The notes beneath the pieces were generated by a model. It ran no database searches. It was given only the letters and a program-made list of their open reading frames with translations, and was not told the origin of the DNA. From NCBI GenBank assembly GCA_003559855.1, contig PWJZ01000107.1, positions 1 through 34,057 on the forward strand: a DNA stretch of 34,057 nucleotides, in the 5' to 3' direction. This stretch comes from Bacteroidales bacterium (lineage in GTDB: Bacteria; Bacteroidota; Bacteroidia; Bacteroidales; UBA7960). Each line of letters opens with the position of its first letter. Positions within the stretch are counted from its first letter, which is position 1. Shown here piece by piece: positions 17,680 through 26,896 of the stretch. Both the position numbers and the translations under genes were made by a program.

Positions 17680-18007
17680 GAGCTTACTATTCATTCCAAT
17701 GTAAAAAACGATGTTTTGCTTCATTAATTATTATTGCCTGAAGATTTGTCCTTACCTTCTTTTATACCATGTCATTACATAACCTTGTGCTGACAAAATA
17801 TAATCAACCGTCCGACAAAAAAACATATCTTTCAAACGGGTGTCAGAGAATCCTGCCCTATAAACCCTCATCACCGGCACCTTTCTTTGGTTACCGCATT
17901 GCCGTTACAGGCTGTGATGCCGTTTACCGATGCTTCACGTAATACTGTTTTGCCATGTTCGCCGGGTTCATCGTTTTTTGTTAACGTTATGGGCTGTATG
18001 GTTTCTT

Positions 18008-18733
18008 TCAGGCGAATACGGTTTTTTTAATAAACATCCACACGGTAAAAACAGCCATCAGCATGATTGCCAACGATGTTGCCATGACAATTGTCATCAG
18101 AGGTATTTCATCGCCAAGACGGTTTATCTGTATTCCAACAAATGCCCATAACACTGCCAACCCTACAAAGGGGTTGTTGAGGCGATATATTGTCAGGGCG
18201 GCTATTATCAACCCGGCAAATATCATTATAACGGTCCAGTTGGCTTCTGAGATTCCCCATGCGCCCCAGTTGTAATTTACCAAAAGTGCTGTTACGTTAG
18301 CTATTGTGGCTATGCAAATCCATCCGAGGTATATTCCGAAAGCTGCTTTCACAATACCTGCCGGTTCATTTTTCAGCTGCATGTTGATATATATCAGTGT
18401 TGCCAGCAAGCCTGCCATTATCAGGAGCGACAGCGGCAGCTTTTCGTAGTGCCAGGCCACTATCCATAATGCGTTTAACAGGCAGCTTATGGCAAATGCC
18501 CATCCGGCAAGCGCGGCAACGTCCCTGCCCCTGCCCCAAAACTGAGTGATAACAAATACCAGCAACATCACGTATATGACACCCCATATCGAAAAGGTGA
18601 TACCCGACGGAACAAAAAGGTTCGAATATTGCTCCGATATTTCACCGGTGGTTTTGCCGTTGAGCGGAAGGGCATTGGCGAGGTAGTTCATGACTACCAT
18701 CACCAAAAACATTATGACATTTACTATTTTCAT
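18008..18733 (-). CDS. TspO/MBR-related tryptophan-rich membrane protein
   Basis: A 241-residue membrane protein with about seven helices. It carries the conserved start of the long TspO-like proteins: MNYLANALPLNGKTTGEISE, then LFVPSGITFSIWGVIYVML, and Trp-rich segments such as NALWIVAWHYEKLPLSLL and NWGAWGISEANWTVIMIF. Classical TspO has about 160 residues and five helices and binds porphyrins; this longer kind is little studied. It lies between the sigma-54 regulator and lptE, which I expect to be adjacent in related genomes, so it may have been inserted there. Confidence 0.75.
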   Translation of the reverse strand: MKIVNVIMFLVMVVMNYLANALPLNGKTTGEISEQYSNLFVPSGITFSIWGVIYVMLLVFVITQFWGRGRDVAALAGWAFAISCLLNALWIVAWHYEKLPLSLLIMAGLLATLIYINMQLKNEPAGIVKAAFGIYLGWICIATIANVTALLVNYNWGAWGISEANWTVIMIFAGLIIAALTIYRLNNPFVGLAVLWAFVGIQINRLGDEIPLMTIVMATSLAIMLMAVFTVWMFIKKTVFA

Positions 18734-18793
18734 CTGTTCAGGATCTTCTTTTAAGTATTTTAAGAAAATTAATTTTAAAAGAATATTTATTCA

Positions 18794-20032
18794 TTAAATA
18801 TCATACTCTTTAATCTTGCGATAGAGTGTTCTTTCGGATATACCGAGTTCGCGGGCTGCTTTTTTCCTCTTGCCGTCATGTTTTTGCAGCGCTTTTATTA
18901 TCAGGTCCTTTTCTTTTTTTTGCAGCGAGAGGCTTTCTTCCAGAAATTCCTGTCCGGAATCTTCATAATCGTGAGCATCCTGCGGATCATCACTTTCGCT
19001 TTCCATTTCAAGGTTTATTTTGTCGCCATATTGCCGCACCTCATTGTCATCACCAAGCTTGTCAATAAGGTTCACATCTTCTTCCTGCAAGGTATTTTTC
19101 AGGTTGCTATTCCGGAACATTTGAAATATTATCTTTTTCAGATCCGTAATATCGCGTTTCATTTCGAAAAGCACTTTGTATAGTATTTCCCTTTCGCTCA
19201 TTGCCTCGTCAGGTTTGACGTCTTTAAGCAGCACCGGCAGGTTTGAGGTTTTCGTGTCGGTAAGGTATTTTTTCAGTGTTTCATCGGTGATGATGCGGTT
19301 ATTTTCGATGACACAAATTTGCTCTGCGATGTTTTTCAGCTGTCTTATGTTTCCTGTCCATGAATAGTTTATCAGCATATCTTCTGCTTCGGGAGTGAGT
19401 TGCAAAGGTGGCATACGGTATTTTTCGGAGAAGTCGTTTGAGAACTTTTTGAACAGCATAATAATGTCTTCTTTTCTTTCTCTCAGCGGCGGCACCCAGA
19501 TAGGCACGGTATTGAGCCGGTAGTAGAGGTCTTCCCTGAATTTTCCCGATGCGACGAACTCCTGCAGGTTAATGTTTGTAGCAGCCACGACTCTCACATC
19601 TGTTTTCTGCACTTTCGACGATCCTACCTTTATGAACTCACCTGATTCGAGCACACGCAGCAGTCTGACCTGTGTCAGCAGCGGCAGCTCCGACACTTCA
19701 TCAAGGAATATGGTGCCACTGTTGACTTCTTCAAAATAGCCCTTCCTGGCATCATGGGCTCCGGTGAAAGAACCCTTTTCATGCCCGAACAGCTCACTGT
19801 CTATGGTGCCCTCAGGAATGGCACCGCAATTGACAGCTATATAAGGACCATGCTTTCGCCTGCTGAGATGATGTATGATCTTCGGAAATGCCTCCTTACC
19901 GGTGCCGCTCTCACCCGATATCAATACGGAAATGTCAGTAGGCGCTACCTGACGCGCTATGTCAATGGCACGGTCAAGAAGCTTCGAATGGCCCATAATA
20001 CCAAACCGTTGTTTTATTGAAGAAATATCCAT
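18794..20032 (-). CDS. Sigma-54-dependent transcriptional activator without receiver domain
   Basis: A 412-residue AAA+ activator. After 15 residues the central domain starts (GIMGHSKLLDRAIDIARQVA), with Walker A GESGTGKE, the sigma-54-contact loop GSFTGA (variant of GAFTGA), Walker B TIFLDEVSELP, and the arginine-finger region FREDLYYRLN. A long acidic linker (about 285-365) leads to a Fis-type helix-turn-helix: KKAARELGISERTLYRKIKE. No receiver, GAF or PAS sensor domain is present, so it is either constitutive or ruled by a partner. In Bacteroidota it commonly heads the LptE-SecG gene group. The Ala-to-Ser change is seen in other activators and need not be inactivating. Confidence 0.92.
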   Translation of the reverse strand: MDISSIKQRFGIMGHSKLLDRAIDIARQVAPTDISVLISGESGTGKEAFPKIIHHLSRRKHGPYIAVNCGAIPEGTIDSELFGHEKGSFTGAHDARKGYFEEVNSGTIFLDEVSELPLLTQVRLLRVLESGEFIKVGSSKVQKTDVRVVAATNINLQEFVASGKFREDLYYRLNTVPIWVPPLRERKEDIIMLFKKFSNDFSEKYRMPPLQLTPEAEDMLINYSWTGNIRQLKNIAEQICVIENNRIITDETLKKYLTDTKTSNLPVLLKDVKPDEAMSEREILYKVLFEMKRDITDLKKIIFQMFRNSNLKNTLQEEDVNLIDKLGDDNEVRQYGDKINLEMESESDDPQDAHDYEDSGQEFLEESLSLQKKEKDLIIKALQKHDGKRKKAARELGISERTLYRKIKEYDI

Positions 20033-20697
20033 TTTTTGATACGCTATATTTACGAGATCTCTTTTATCTTATACCTGAAATTCTAAAATGAACTATGAAA
20101 AATCACTGCCGAGCGGAGCGAGACAACAAACACAATATAATTAAACACTCTGTGAGTAAATTCCAAAACACAAATTACAACTAAATTCCAATTTTTCAAA
20201 TACTAAATTCAAAACAATCAGTTATAATTTTTTTCATTTTATAGTTTTTTTTATACATTTTAGAGATATTGAATTTTTGAATATCGGAATTTATTTACTC
20301 ACATAATTACTTGGCATTAGTGAACTCAGAATTTTACTCCCTTCGGTCGTGGTCTCCCGTTGGTCGGCATGTTCGGTTTTTCACATAACAATAATTTATA
20401 AGGTGTTCACGAACTCGCTATGCCCGGGAGAATTTTGATAATGTTTTTTGTTATTTATTAAATTTCAATTCATAAATTTAAGTTTTATGCAAAGTTAGTG
20501 GATTTTTATGAGAGATTTTTAAAAATGTTAAATTATCAGCCCACTTTAACGGGTTTTTGCAGCCACCGGGTGTTTGGCATGATTGATACTGAAAGCTCAA
20601 AACAGATTGCTTCAAAAAGAATCACGCAGTCGTATGGACGCTAAGGGAACAAATCATAAATGCGTCTTTGCGTGAGATCCGTTAATGTTTTCCTCCG
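20033..20697. other. Intergenic region with long inverted repeat and dispersed words
   Basis: No gene is seen. GTGAGTAAATTCC at 20152-20164 and GGAATTTATTTACTCAC at 20287-20303 are near-inverse and enclose A+T-rich AAATTCCAAT/ TTGAATTT words, making a possible 150-nt hairpin. At about 20336-20380 the word ACTCCCTTCGGTCGTGGTC followed by TCCCGTTGG has a diverged copy at about 29187-29225. TAACTTTG on the minus strand (20497-20490) matches the -7 consensus, which would give the sigma-54 regulator a very long leader. Confidence 0.5.
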
Positions 20698-22374
20698 TTA
20701 ATTGAATCCATAGGCGAACCCTGCTACAATTGTTTGTGTATCGCCGTGGAGGTATTTTGGCGAGAACATGTTGAGATACTCCTGAGCCTCTTTGTCATCG
20801 ACATCATACCCTTTAATATGGCTGTTGCGGTATTCCAGGAATAATCGCATATTTGGCAGCGGCAATATTTCCGCTTTTATTGCGAAGGTGTTGTTTGTCC
20901 ATGTTTTGTCTTTCAGCACGGGGTTGCTGTCGAGCGGTTTTTCGGCGCCATACTTGTATTGATATACATTTGCTTTCATGGCATAGACGTATGATGCGGT
21001 AATCTGCAGTGTTCCTGCCGGTGAGAATCTGATTGCGCCGTAGTATTCGAGGGCGTTGCTTCGCAGGTAGTGCCCGAGGTTGAAGTTGTTGGTTTCGAAA
21101 GTTGTCACGGGCACGCGGTGCTGGTATGTCATGGGTGTTGTACGTGTTATCTCGCCTGTGAGGAAGAGGTTTCTGAGCGGGAAGCCGGTGAGCGAGAGCC
21201 CTCCCTTGTAGCTGGAGAAGTTATGCCTTTCGGGGTCGCTGACGCGCCATGTTGCAAACTCATCGATATATACGGTAAAATAGAGGTGCAGGTGTTTTAT
21301 CTGCCTCGAGCTGATGTTGGCAAACATCATTGAGTTCTGGTTTAGTATTCCTCGGCTGTAGGTATGTGCCAGCGACTTGAAGAAGAAAAAGGGTATCATG
21401 TATGCGGGCTGCACATTTTGGTCGCTGTATATTATTGAATTGCCAATTGCCAGGCGGAACCTGTCGAAAGGTTTGAACGTGTACATATTTGCCGCGACAT
21501 ATTTTCCGTAGTAATATTCCTTATACCTGTTTTCCGCCACCCACAGCGACCTGGTGCTGTCTATCACCTGTGATACGAGCCATCCGTGGTAGTAGTCGAA
21601 CTCGAGCCATTCGGCCGGGTTCATGTGCAGCTTTATCATGGCAAACGACGGCGTACGCCCGGAAAATATGTTGCTGCCGTGGTGGTTGTCGCCCCATTCG
21701 ATATGGTCTTTTATCAGCCCGAGCGAGCCCCAGTCCCATGTATAAGTAATTCCCCCGCGCATTTCGGAGTAGTCGCCGCCTTCACGGCCGGGCCCAGCAC
21801 CCTTGTAGTTTCCGCCCTGCTCCCGGGTCAGGTATTCGGGTCGGGCGAGCCTGTATTTGTTCTGGTAGTTGTCGCGCAGGCTTGCATAAACAGACCATCG
21901 GTCGCCGATATATGCTATCGCCTCGGCGCCTCCGTAGGAGTGAAAAAAGTCGTCGTGGGTGGAGCTGAAGTACCTTATGCCATATATTGGCCTGATGACG
22001 GTTCTGAAGAGCGTGTCGCGCCATGTAATTTCGGGCGGCAGCAGGTGTATCGAGAGCTGGTCGTTGCGGCGGTATAGTGTGCCCCTGCCGGTCTTCAGCT
22101 CGCCAACCTCAAGCGCAAACTCATCAAGGTAGTGGTTCAGTTTAGCCTGCTGCGGACGGCTCAGCTCATACCTGCGCTCCCACGCCTGCTCAAGCCAGCC
22201 GGCTATCTGATCACGACCGTAAGGCTTTATCGCACTGTTTACATCAATAACGTGTATGGCAGCCAGCTCATCAAGAAAATTGTATAAAGGCTCATCCTGA
22301 ATATGCTGATAAGCAGTCTGTGCATTGACCGTTAACGGCAAAAAAAATACTATGGCTATCAATAGTTTTCTCAT
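20698..22374 (-). CDS. Wzi-like outer membrane beta-barrel, capsule assembly family
   Basis: A 558-residue protein with signal peptide MRKLLIAIVFFLPLTVNAQ. The first 100 mature residues are helical (DEPLYNFLDELAAIHVIDV; RDQIAGWLEQAWERRYELS), followed by a long series of amphipathic strands rich in Tyr and Trp with the motif GLIKDHIEWGDNHHGSNIFS and a C-terminal strand ending GFAYGFN. This matches the capsule assembly Wzi family, whose founding member holds capsule polysaccharide at the cell surface. The substrate here is not known; distant wecB and DUF354 genes hint at surface glycans. A promoter box lies at 22479-22486. Confidence 0.8.
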   Translation of the reverse strand: MRKLLIAIVFFLPLTVNAQTAYQHIQDEPLYNFLDELAAIHVIDVNSAIKPYGRDQIAGWLEQAWERRYELSRPQQAKLNHYLDEFALEVGELKTGRGTLYRRNDQLSIHLLPPEITWRDTLFRTVIRPIYGIRYFSSTHDDFFHSYGGAEAIAYIGDRWSVYASLRDNYQNKYRLARPEYLTREQGGNYKGAGPGREGGDYSEMRGGITYTWDWGSLGLIKDHIEWGDNHHGSNIFSGRTPSFAMIKLHMNPAEWLEFDYYHGWLVSQVIDSTRSLWVAENRYKEYYYGKYVAANMYTFKPFDRFRLAIGNSIIYSDQNVQPAYMIPFFFFKSLAHTYSRGILNQNSMMFANISSRQIKHLHLYFTVYIDEFATWRVSDPERHNFSSYKGGLSLTGFPLRNLFLTGEITRTTPMTYQHRVPVTTFETNNFNLGHYLRSNALEYYGAIRFSPAGTLQITASYVYAMKANVYQYKYGAEKPLDSNPVLKDKTWTNNTFAIKAEILPLPNMRLFLEYRNSHIKGYDVDDKEAQEYLNMFSPKYLHGDTQTIVAGFAYGFN

Positions 22375-22409
22375 CTGTTCGAAAAATTATTTTATATCAA
22401 TTAAATCCC

Positions 22410-22486
22410 TGCTCTGTGTAACTCCGTGCAACTCCGTGGTTCACATTTATCCTCTGTGGTTCACATTTATTCTGACTGCAAATATA
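22410..22486 (-). promoter_or_regulatory. Repeat words and -7 box upstream of the Wzi-like gene
   Basis: 22479-22486 reads TATATTTG on the minus strand, a full TAnnTTTG match. The leader between it and the gene contains the repeated words ACTCCGTG and TCTGTGGTTCACATTTAT, the same family as at 8994-9035. Confidence 0.45.
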
Positions 22487-22521
22487 GTATTAAGTATAGT
22501 CCCTAATCACAAAATGGTTTT

Positions 22522-22718
22522 TAGGGTTTCACAAAACTCATAACTAATTCATATACAACAGGTTGAAAGTCTTCAAAAATTTACATTTCCTAACCTTTTT
22601 GCAACGTATTGATTTTTAAAGTTATACAGCTGTCATTTTTATCAAATTTAGCCATTTTTTACCCGTTTTTAGCCTTAAAATTGATTGGGTTAGGAAGACA
22701 GAGTTTTGTGAAACCCTA
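22522..22718. mobile_element. 197-bp MITE with 18-bp terminal inverted repeats and 9-bp target duplication
   Basis: The left end TAGGGTTTCACAAAACTC (22522-22539) is the perfect inverse of the right end (22701-22718). AATGGTTTT flanks it directly on both sides (22513-22521 and 22719-22727), a 9-bp target-site duplication. An inner pair, TTCCTAACC (22587-22595) and GGTTAGGAA (22688-22696), is also inverted. No reading frame of use lies inside, so it must be moved by a transposase encoded elsewhere. The parent IS family is not known to me. Confidence 0.9.
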
Positions 22719-22750
22719 AATGGTTTTGGAATTTCAATTTTCTTATTTTT

Positions 22751-23152
22751 TCATGACACATTTTGATTTTGAGCCGGCCTCCCTTTCGGCTTCCAGAAAA
22801 ACACCACTCCTCCCAGCACTACTCCTGTTATATTTCCCAGCAAATCGTTTATATTGAACGCCCTGTATGGCAGGAAGTTCTGCACGTATTCAGCGGCAGC
22901 GGCAAACATGATGCCGGCAAGCAGCCACAGCAGCACTTTTGCAATGTTATTGTTGCGGAAGCTGACGCCATATACCAGCCATAATATCACAGCCCAGGGC
23001 AAGAATGCCAGGGCATGCAGCAGATAGTCGAGCCTGATCTCCAATACCTCAATTTTATTGAGCGCCGCCATGTCGGTGCCAAGGGGTATAACATGAACCA
23101 GTACTATTACCAACACATATAAAGGAAGAAGGCAGTGAGCATATTTTCGCAT
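22751..23152 (-). CDS. VanZ-like family membrane protein
   Basis: A 133-residue protein with four membrane helices, at residues about 5-23, 43-62, 72-90 and 105-122. The VanZ-like signature is clear: LDYLLHALAFLPWAV and AEYVQNFLPYRAFNINDLLG. VanZ itself gives low-level teicoplanin resistance; most chromosomal relatives have no known role. It ends close to the MITE and begins 29 nt after the phospholipase-like gene, with which it may form an operon. Confidence 0.82.
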   Translation of the reverse strand: MRKYAHCLLPLYVLVIVLVHVIPLGTDMAALNKIEVLEIRLDYLLHALAFLPWAVILWLVYGVSFRNNNIAKVLLWLLAGIMFAAAAEYVQNFLPYRAFNINDLLGNITGVVLGGVVFFWKPKGRPAQNQNVS

Positions 23153-23181
23153 ATCGTTGAGATTTTAGCTTTTTTTTACTG

Positions 23182-23799
23182 TCAGCCTGTCAGCGTTTCA
23201 AAATTCCGATAGAAATCATACAGGCTCTTTTTGATATTTTCATCTTCTGTTATTTTGTTCAGAATCCCTGTCATCGCCGCCACTTTTTCGTTCGGTATGC
23301 CCATAAAGGCCGATAATGTTTTCAGTGTTGCGGCAGAAGGCTTGTTTTTGATATATGTTTTCAGTATGTTATGCCATGTTTTGATGACTGTTTGTGGTAT
23401 TGCGCACTCTGTTTCCTGCGGCAGTATTGTGTCGAGGTATTTGCTGACAGCCGGCAGGTTTTTGGCATAGCTGAAAAAGAACGTATCTTCGGCAATTTTG
23501 GCTATCCATCCGGGCTGCATATCGGTATGGTGATCTTCATATACCGGGTTTTCACCCATAAACTGCTGCCTGGCTTTATCAACCAGCGAATGAAACATGA
23601 CGCCGGCTTTGAAGGGCTCCTCTCGCCGTATATCCGCAACAGACACCCGGTCAAAATGTGTCGCACTCCTGTTAATAACACCCATGTAACGTATGTCGGG
23701 AAACAGCGTTCCAATATAAAACATCCTGCGGTCCATACCGGCAAACAACCGGTCGAAGACCTTGTCGGTGATGGCGATATGTGTCACAGGACCGGGCAT
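23182..23799 (-). CDS. Putative zinc-dependent phospholipase C-like protein
   Basis: A 205-residue, mostly helical protein without signal peptide. It starts MPGPVTHIAITDKVFDRLFA and has spaced His/Asp residues that fit the metal-site plan of the zinc-dependent phospholipase C fold: His in PVTHIA, Asp in FPDIRYMG, His in ATHFDR, His and Asp in MFHSLVDKA. Similar short cytosolic proteins are often annotated only as hypothetical, and no activity is known. The gene is followed by the VanZ-like gene. Confidence 0.5.
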   Translation of the reverse strand: MPGPVTHIAITDKVFDRLFAGMDRRMFYIGTLFPDIRYMGVINRSATHFDRVSVADIRREEPFKAGVMFHSLVDKARQQFMGENPVYEDHHTDMQPGWIAKIAEDTFFFSYAKNLPAVSKYLDTILPQETECAIPQTVIKTWHNILKTYIKNKPSAATLKTLSAFMGIPNEKVAAMTGILNKITEDENIKKSLYDFYRNFETLTG

Positions 23800-24110
23800 T
23801 TTGTTATTTCAACGCTGTTTTGGTCTGTTAATTGAGTTCTCTGTCAACTTTATTGACCATAGGATGCTCTGCGCAGCTCCGTGAAGAGCACTGTGGTTAG
23901 AATTTTCACCGCCAAGCCGCTAAGAGCCGGAAGTTTCCAGTCCCTGCCGGGAGCCGGAAATTCCTTAATTCACTTAGTTCTCTCAGTTCTCTCAGTCCCG
24001 CTCTCCCTCTCTCCCTCTCTCCCATTTTCAAGCTCTCCCGTCTCTCCGTATCTCCGTCACTTAGTTCTCTAAGTTCACTAAGTTCCCTTAGTTCTCTAGG
24101 TGTTATGTCA
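23800..24110. repeat. Intergenic block of mixed repeat words and CT-rich tract
   Basis: No gene is seen. In order: ACTCCGTG-type words (about 23869-23900), ACCGCCAAGCCGCTAAGAG (23909-23927), an imperfect palindrome with GGAAGTTTCCAGTCCC and GGGAGCCGGAAATTCC (about 23928-23962), then a CT-rich tract of TTAGTTCTC and CTCTCCC units to 24105. The tract ends at the stop of the DUF4143 ATPase and reads as GA-rich on that gene's strand. Confidence 0.7.
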
Positions 24111-25253
24111 CTATTTGATGATCTCGTCAGACCATAGCATTGTTAAGAACATATTCCATGGCAGTATATCACAATTGCCTGATTTACGTGGCAATGGGTC
24201 GTTGGTAACAAGTATCAGCTTTTCAACTTTATATTCTTCCGAGAATTTTTTTAATCCTTTCAGATGCCTGTTATTCGCCTGGCGGGTTGCTTTTACTTCA
24301 ACAGCAATTTCATGGTCGCCCAGAATAAAATCCACCTCCATGCCTGATGTGGTACGCCAGTAGCTTAGGAGATAATTAAGTTGTGAATAATGACTGTGTG
24401 CATATATTTCATGATAGATATAGTGTTCAAAGGCTTTACCAAAGGCTTCACTCCCTTGTTCAATAGCTTTTCGCTTCAAAAGATAATTTGCTATGCCCAC
24501 ATCAAAGAAAAAAAACCGCGGGGATTGTATGATCCGCCGTTTCGGTTTTTTCTGAAACGAGGGCAGGAATCTTCCTATCAGTGTGTCTTCAAGTATCTGA
24601 AAATATTCTTTAACTGTAGGTGAGCTGACACCACATTCGGTGGCAATATTTGAATAATTCACTATTTCACCATTGGAGAAAGCTGCAGCCTCCAAAAAAC
24701 GGTTAAAAGAGCTGATATTACGTATTTTTGCCTCAGCCATAATCTCATCCTGCAGATAACTGCCCACGTATGCAGAAATAAGTTTTTGAGACTCATCAGA
24801 AAGATAATGCCTGGGTAGTAAACCGTTGTTTAAAGCCCTGAGGAGGTTAAAATCAGGAATCTCTTTCATTATCAAGGGATAGAGTTCATAACGAATAGCT
24901 CGTCCTCCAAGAAGGTTTTCATCACTCCGTAGTATTTTTCGAGGACTGGATCCACTGAGAATAAACTGTACTTCTTTGTTGACAATGAGCCAATGAACTT
25001 CATTGAGCAAAGAAGGGATGCGTTGAATCTCATCAATAATAACAGGTTGCCTGCCCCTGTATGCCAAAACCTCTTCCCGCAACAATTCAGGGTTACGGCT
25101 ATATCTCTCAAAAACATCGGAAAGCAATAAGTCAAAGTATAAATGACCCGGATACCTGTGGGTAAGTAATGTGGTTTTGCCTGTTTGCCTTGCACCCCAA
25201 AGAAACAAACTGTTCTTTTCCGTATCCTTAAATGTTTGAAATCTTGTAAACAT
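24111..25253 (-). CDS. AAA-family ATPase with DUF4143 domain
   Basis: A 380-residue protein. The N-terminal AAA domain has Walker A FLWGARQTGKTTLL (about 18-31), Walker B PVIIDEIQRIP (about 70-80) and sensor region FILSGSSPRKILR. The C-terminal DUF4143 part includes a winged-helix section (ATECGVSSPTVKEYFQIL) and ends with VDFILGDHEIAVEVKA, a PD-(D/E)XK-like pattern. Such ATPases are common in accessory DNA of bacteria and archaea and their function is unknown. It stands alone, with a TATATTTG box on its strand at 25304-25297. Repeat blocks flank it on both sides. Confidence 0.88.
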   Translation of the reverse strand: MFTRFQTFKDTEKNSLFLWGARQTGKTTLLTHRYPGHLYFDLLLSDVFERYSRNPELLREEVLAYRGRQPVIIDEIQRIPSLLNEVHWLIVNKEVQFILSGSSPRKILRSDENLLGGRAIRYELYPLIMKEIPDFNLLRALNNGLLPRHYLSDESQKLISAYVGSYLQDEIMAEAKIRNISSFNRFLEAAAFSNGEIVNYSNIATECGVSSPTVKEYFQILEDTLIGRFLPSFQKKPKRRIIQSPRFFFFDVGIANYLLKRKAIEQGSEAFGKAFEHYIYHEIYAHSHYSQLNYLLSYWRTTSGMEVDFILGDHEIAVEVKATRQANNRHLKGLKKFSEEYKVEKLILVTNDPLPRKSGNCDILPWNMFLTMLWSDEIIK

Positions 25254-25570
25254 GAAAATTTAAAGTAAGGGTTTAAATTATAATGAAAAATTAAAGCAAA
25301 TATAAGGACTTTTTTTAATTCTTTATGTTTATGATTACAGCTATTGTATTCCCTCCGGATGATAGAAACTCCTCCTTAGCCGGAAGTCCCGCATCAGCGG
25401 GATTCCTTACAACGCCAGGAACTGGAAGCTCCCGTATCAGCGGGATTCCTTACGACAGTCTCTTAGTTCTCTTAGTTCTCTCAGTTCTCTTAGTTCTCTC
25501 AGTTCTCTCAGTTCTCTCAGTTCTCTTAGTTCCCTCAGTCTCCCCGTCTCACCATCATTTACTTTCAGAA
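25254..25570. repeat. Promoter box, palindromes and CT-rich tract between ATPase and wecB
   Basis: No gene is seen. The ATPase promoter box lies at 25297-25304. At about 25369-25452 two copies of an imperfect palindrome occur (GCCGGAAGTCCCGCATCAGC, then GGAACTGGAAGCTCCC and GGGATTCCTTACG). From about 25455 to 25556 a tract of TTAGTTCTC/TCAGTTCTC units runs up to 15 nt before the wecB stop, GA-rich on the wecB strand. Confidence 0.7.
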
Positions 25571-26626
25571 TTACAACAGATCCAAAAGGATGCTCACCAT
25601 TTTCCGGGCTACATTTTCTCCAAAAAGGGCAGCGGGTTTATTTTCTGGGGAAAAGCCGGTCAGCTTGCTTTCAAAATCTTTGTCATTATGATCGAGCAGT
25701 ATGTTCCATCCGTTTTCGACGGTTTCGACCCATTCTGTTTCGGGGCGCAGGGTTATGCAGGGTTTTTCGAGCAAATAAGCTTCTTTCTGCACACCTCCCG
25801 AATCGGTTATTATCTTTTGAGAAAGCCATTGCAGCCTGATGAAGTCAATGTATCCGTGGGGCGGGACAAGCTTAACATTGTAAGGTATCTTTATTTTGTT
25901 CGTTTCGATGATCTTGCGTGATCTGGGGTGAACCGGAAACACTATGGTGTTGTTAATATTTTCCAATTTTGACAATAGCAGGGCAAGGTTTTGGGGGTCA
26001 TCAACATTATATGGCCGGTGCAGTGTCAATAAAAAGAAGGATTTCGGCAGAGAATACCCTTTATCATTTTCCGGTAACTCAACAGCTTTTTTCAGGCATG
26101 AATCGAGGGCGTCAACCATAATATCTCCCGTAAGAAATGCTTTTTCACCCAGCCCTTCATTTTTGAGGTTATTCATTGCCGTTTTAGTAGGCGCAAAAAG
26201 GATATCGGCGGTATGGTCGGCTACTATGCGGTTGATCTCTTCGGGCATTGTTCTGTTGAAGCTACGCAGTCCTGCTTCTATGTGTATTGTTTTGATGGAG
26301 AGCTTAACGGCTGCGATTGCACCTGCCATGGTTGAGTTTGTATCTCCGAAAACGACGGCGGCATCGGGTTTTTCGTGCAGGAGGACCTTTTCAATGGCTT
26401 CGATCATACGACCGGTTTGCGCTCCCTGCGGTAAGGAACCGATATTCAGGTTATGGCCGGGGCGGGGGATCTCCAGGTCCTTCAAAAAAAAGTCGGACAT
26501 ATTATCGTCGTAGTGCTGCCCGGTATGAACGATTATTTCGTGTGCTTTACCTTTCAGGGCTTTTGAAAACGGGCCTAGCTTGATGAACTGGGGGCGGGCA
26601 CCGACTATTGATAATATTTTATGCAT
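25571..26626 (-). CDS. wecB: UDP-N-acetylglucosamine 2-epimerase (non-hydrolysing)
   Basis: A 351-residue enzyme that interconverts UDP-GlcNAc and UDP-ManNAc for surface polysaccharides. Motifs: SIVGARPQFIKLGP at the N-terminus, HTGQHYDDNMSDFFLKDL, VVFGDTNSTMAGA, HIEAGLRSFNRTMPEEINR, FPVHPRSRK, and the UDP-binding TDSGGVQKEAY near residue 275. Length and catalytic residues are normal. It has a TATATTTG box at 26650-26643 just before the ATG. No other glycan-synthesis gene adjoins; the DUF354 protein at 30-31 kb belongs to a related fold. A GC-rich fragment of a second such epimerase lies at 33.6-33.8 kb. Confidence 0.93.
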   Translation of the reverse strand: MHKILSIVGARPQFIKLGPFSKALKGKAHEIIVHTGQHYDDNMSDFFLKDLEIPRPGHNLNIGSLPQGAQTGRMIEAIEKVLLHEKPDAAVVFGDTNSTMAGAIAAVKLSIKTIHIEAGLRSFNRTMPEEINRIVADHTADILFAPTKTAMNNLKNEGLGEKAFLTGDIMVDALDSCLKKAVELPENDKGYSLPKSFFLLTLHRPYNVDDPQNLALLLSKLENINNTIVFPVHPRSRKIIETNKIKIPYNVKLVPPHGYIDFIRLQWLSQKIITDSGGVQKEAYLLEKPCITLRPETEWVETVENGWNILLDHNDKDFESKLTGFSPENKPAALFGENVARKMVSILLDLL

Positions 26627-26896
26627 ATTTTGGTGATTTCTGCAAATATATATTCATTTTCTCACTCTCACGCTCTCATCTTCGCGATTCCGTGGTTATT
26701 CTTTTCACCGCCAAGGCGCCAAGGCGCGAAGGTTAATTTTTACTTTTAAAAAGTTATTCATATTTTTTTTCAATATTTCTTTGCGTCTCCGCTTCTTAAA
26801 TCGGAAGCTGGAAGTCCCTGGCGGGAGCTTCCGGTTCCTTCGGCCTCAAGGAATTTCCAGCTCCCGACAGGGACCGGAAACTTCCGGTTAAAAAAA
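26627..26896. repeat. Intergenic block: promoter box, CGCCAAGG word and palindromes
   Basis: No gene is seen. The wecB -7 box is at 26643-26650. CACCGCCAAGGCGCCAAGGC (from 26707) is a copy of a word also at 23909 and 32449. At 26809-26886 two imperfect palindromes abut: GGAAGCTGGAAGTCCC with GGGAGCTTCCGGTTCC, then GGAATTTCCAGCTCCC with GGGACCGGAAACTTCC. Confidence 0.7.

Noticed and set aside
18794-20032. Inactivated sigma-54 contact loop
   Set aside because: GSFTGA instead of GAFTGA is a mild variant found in other activators; not evidence of loss of function.
25325-25921. Plus-strand frame of 198 residues with repeated Leu-Ser-Val
   Set aside because: Half is repeat DNA and half lies opposite wecB; a shadow.
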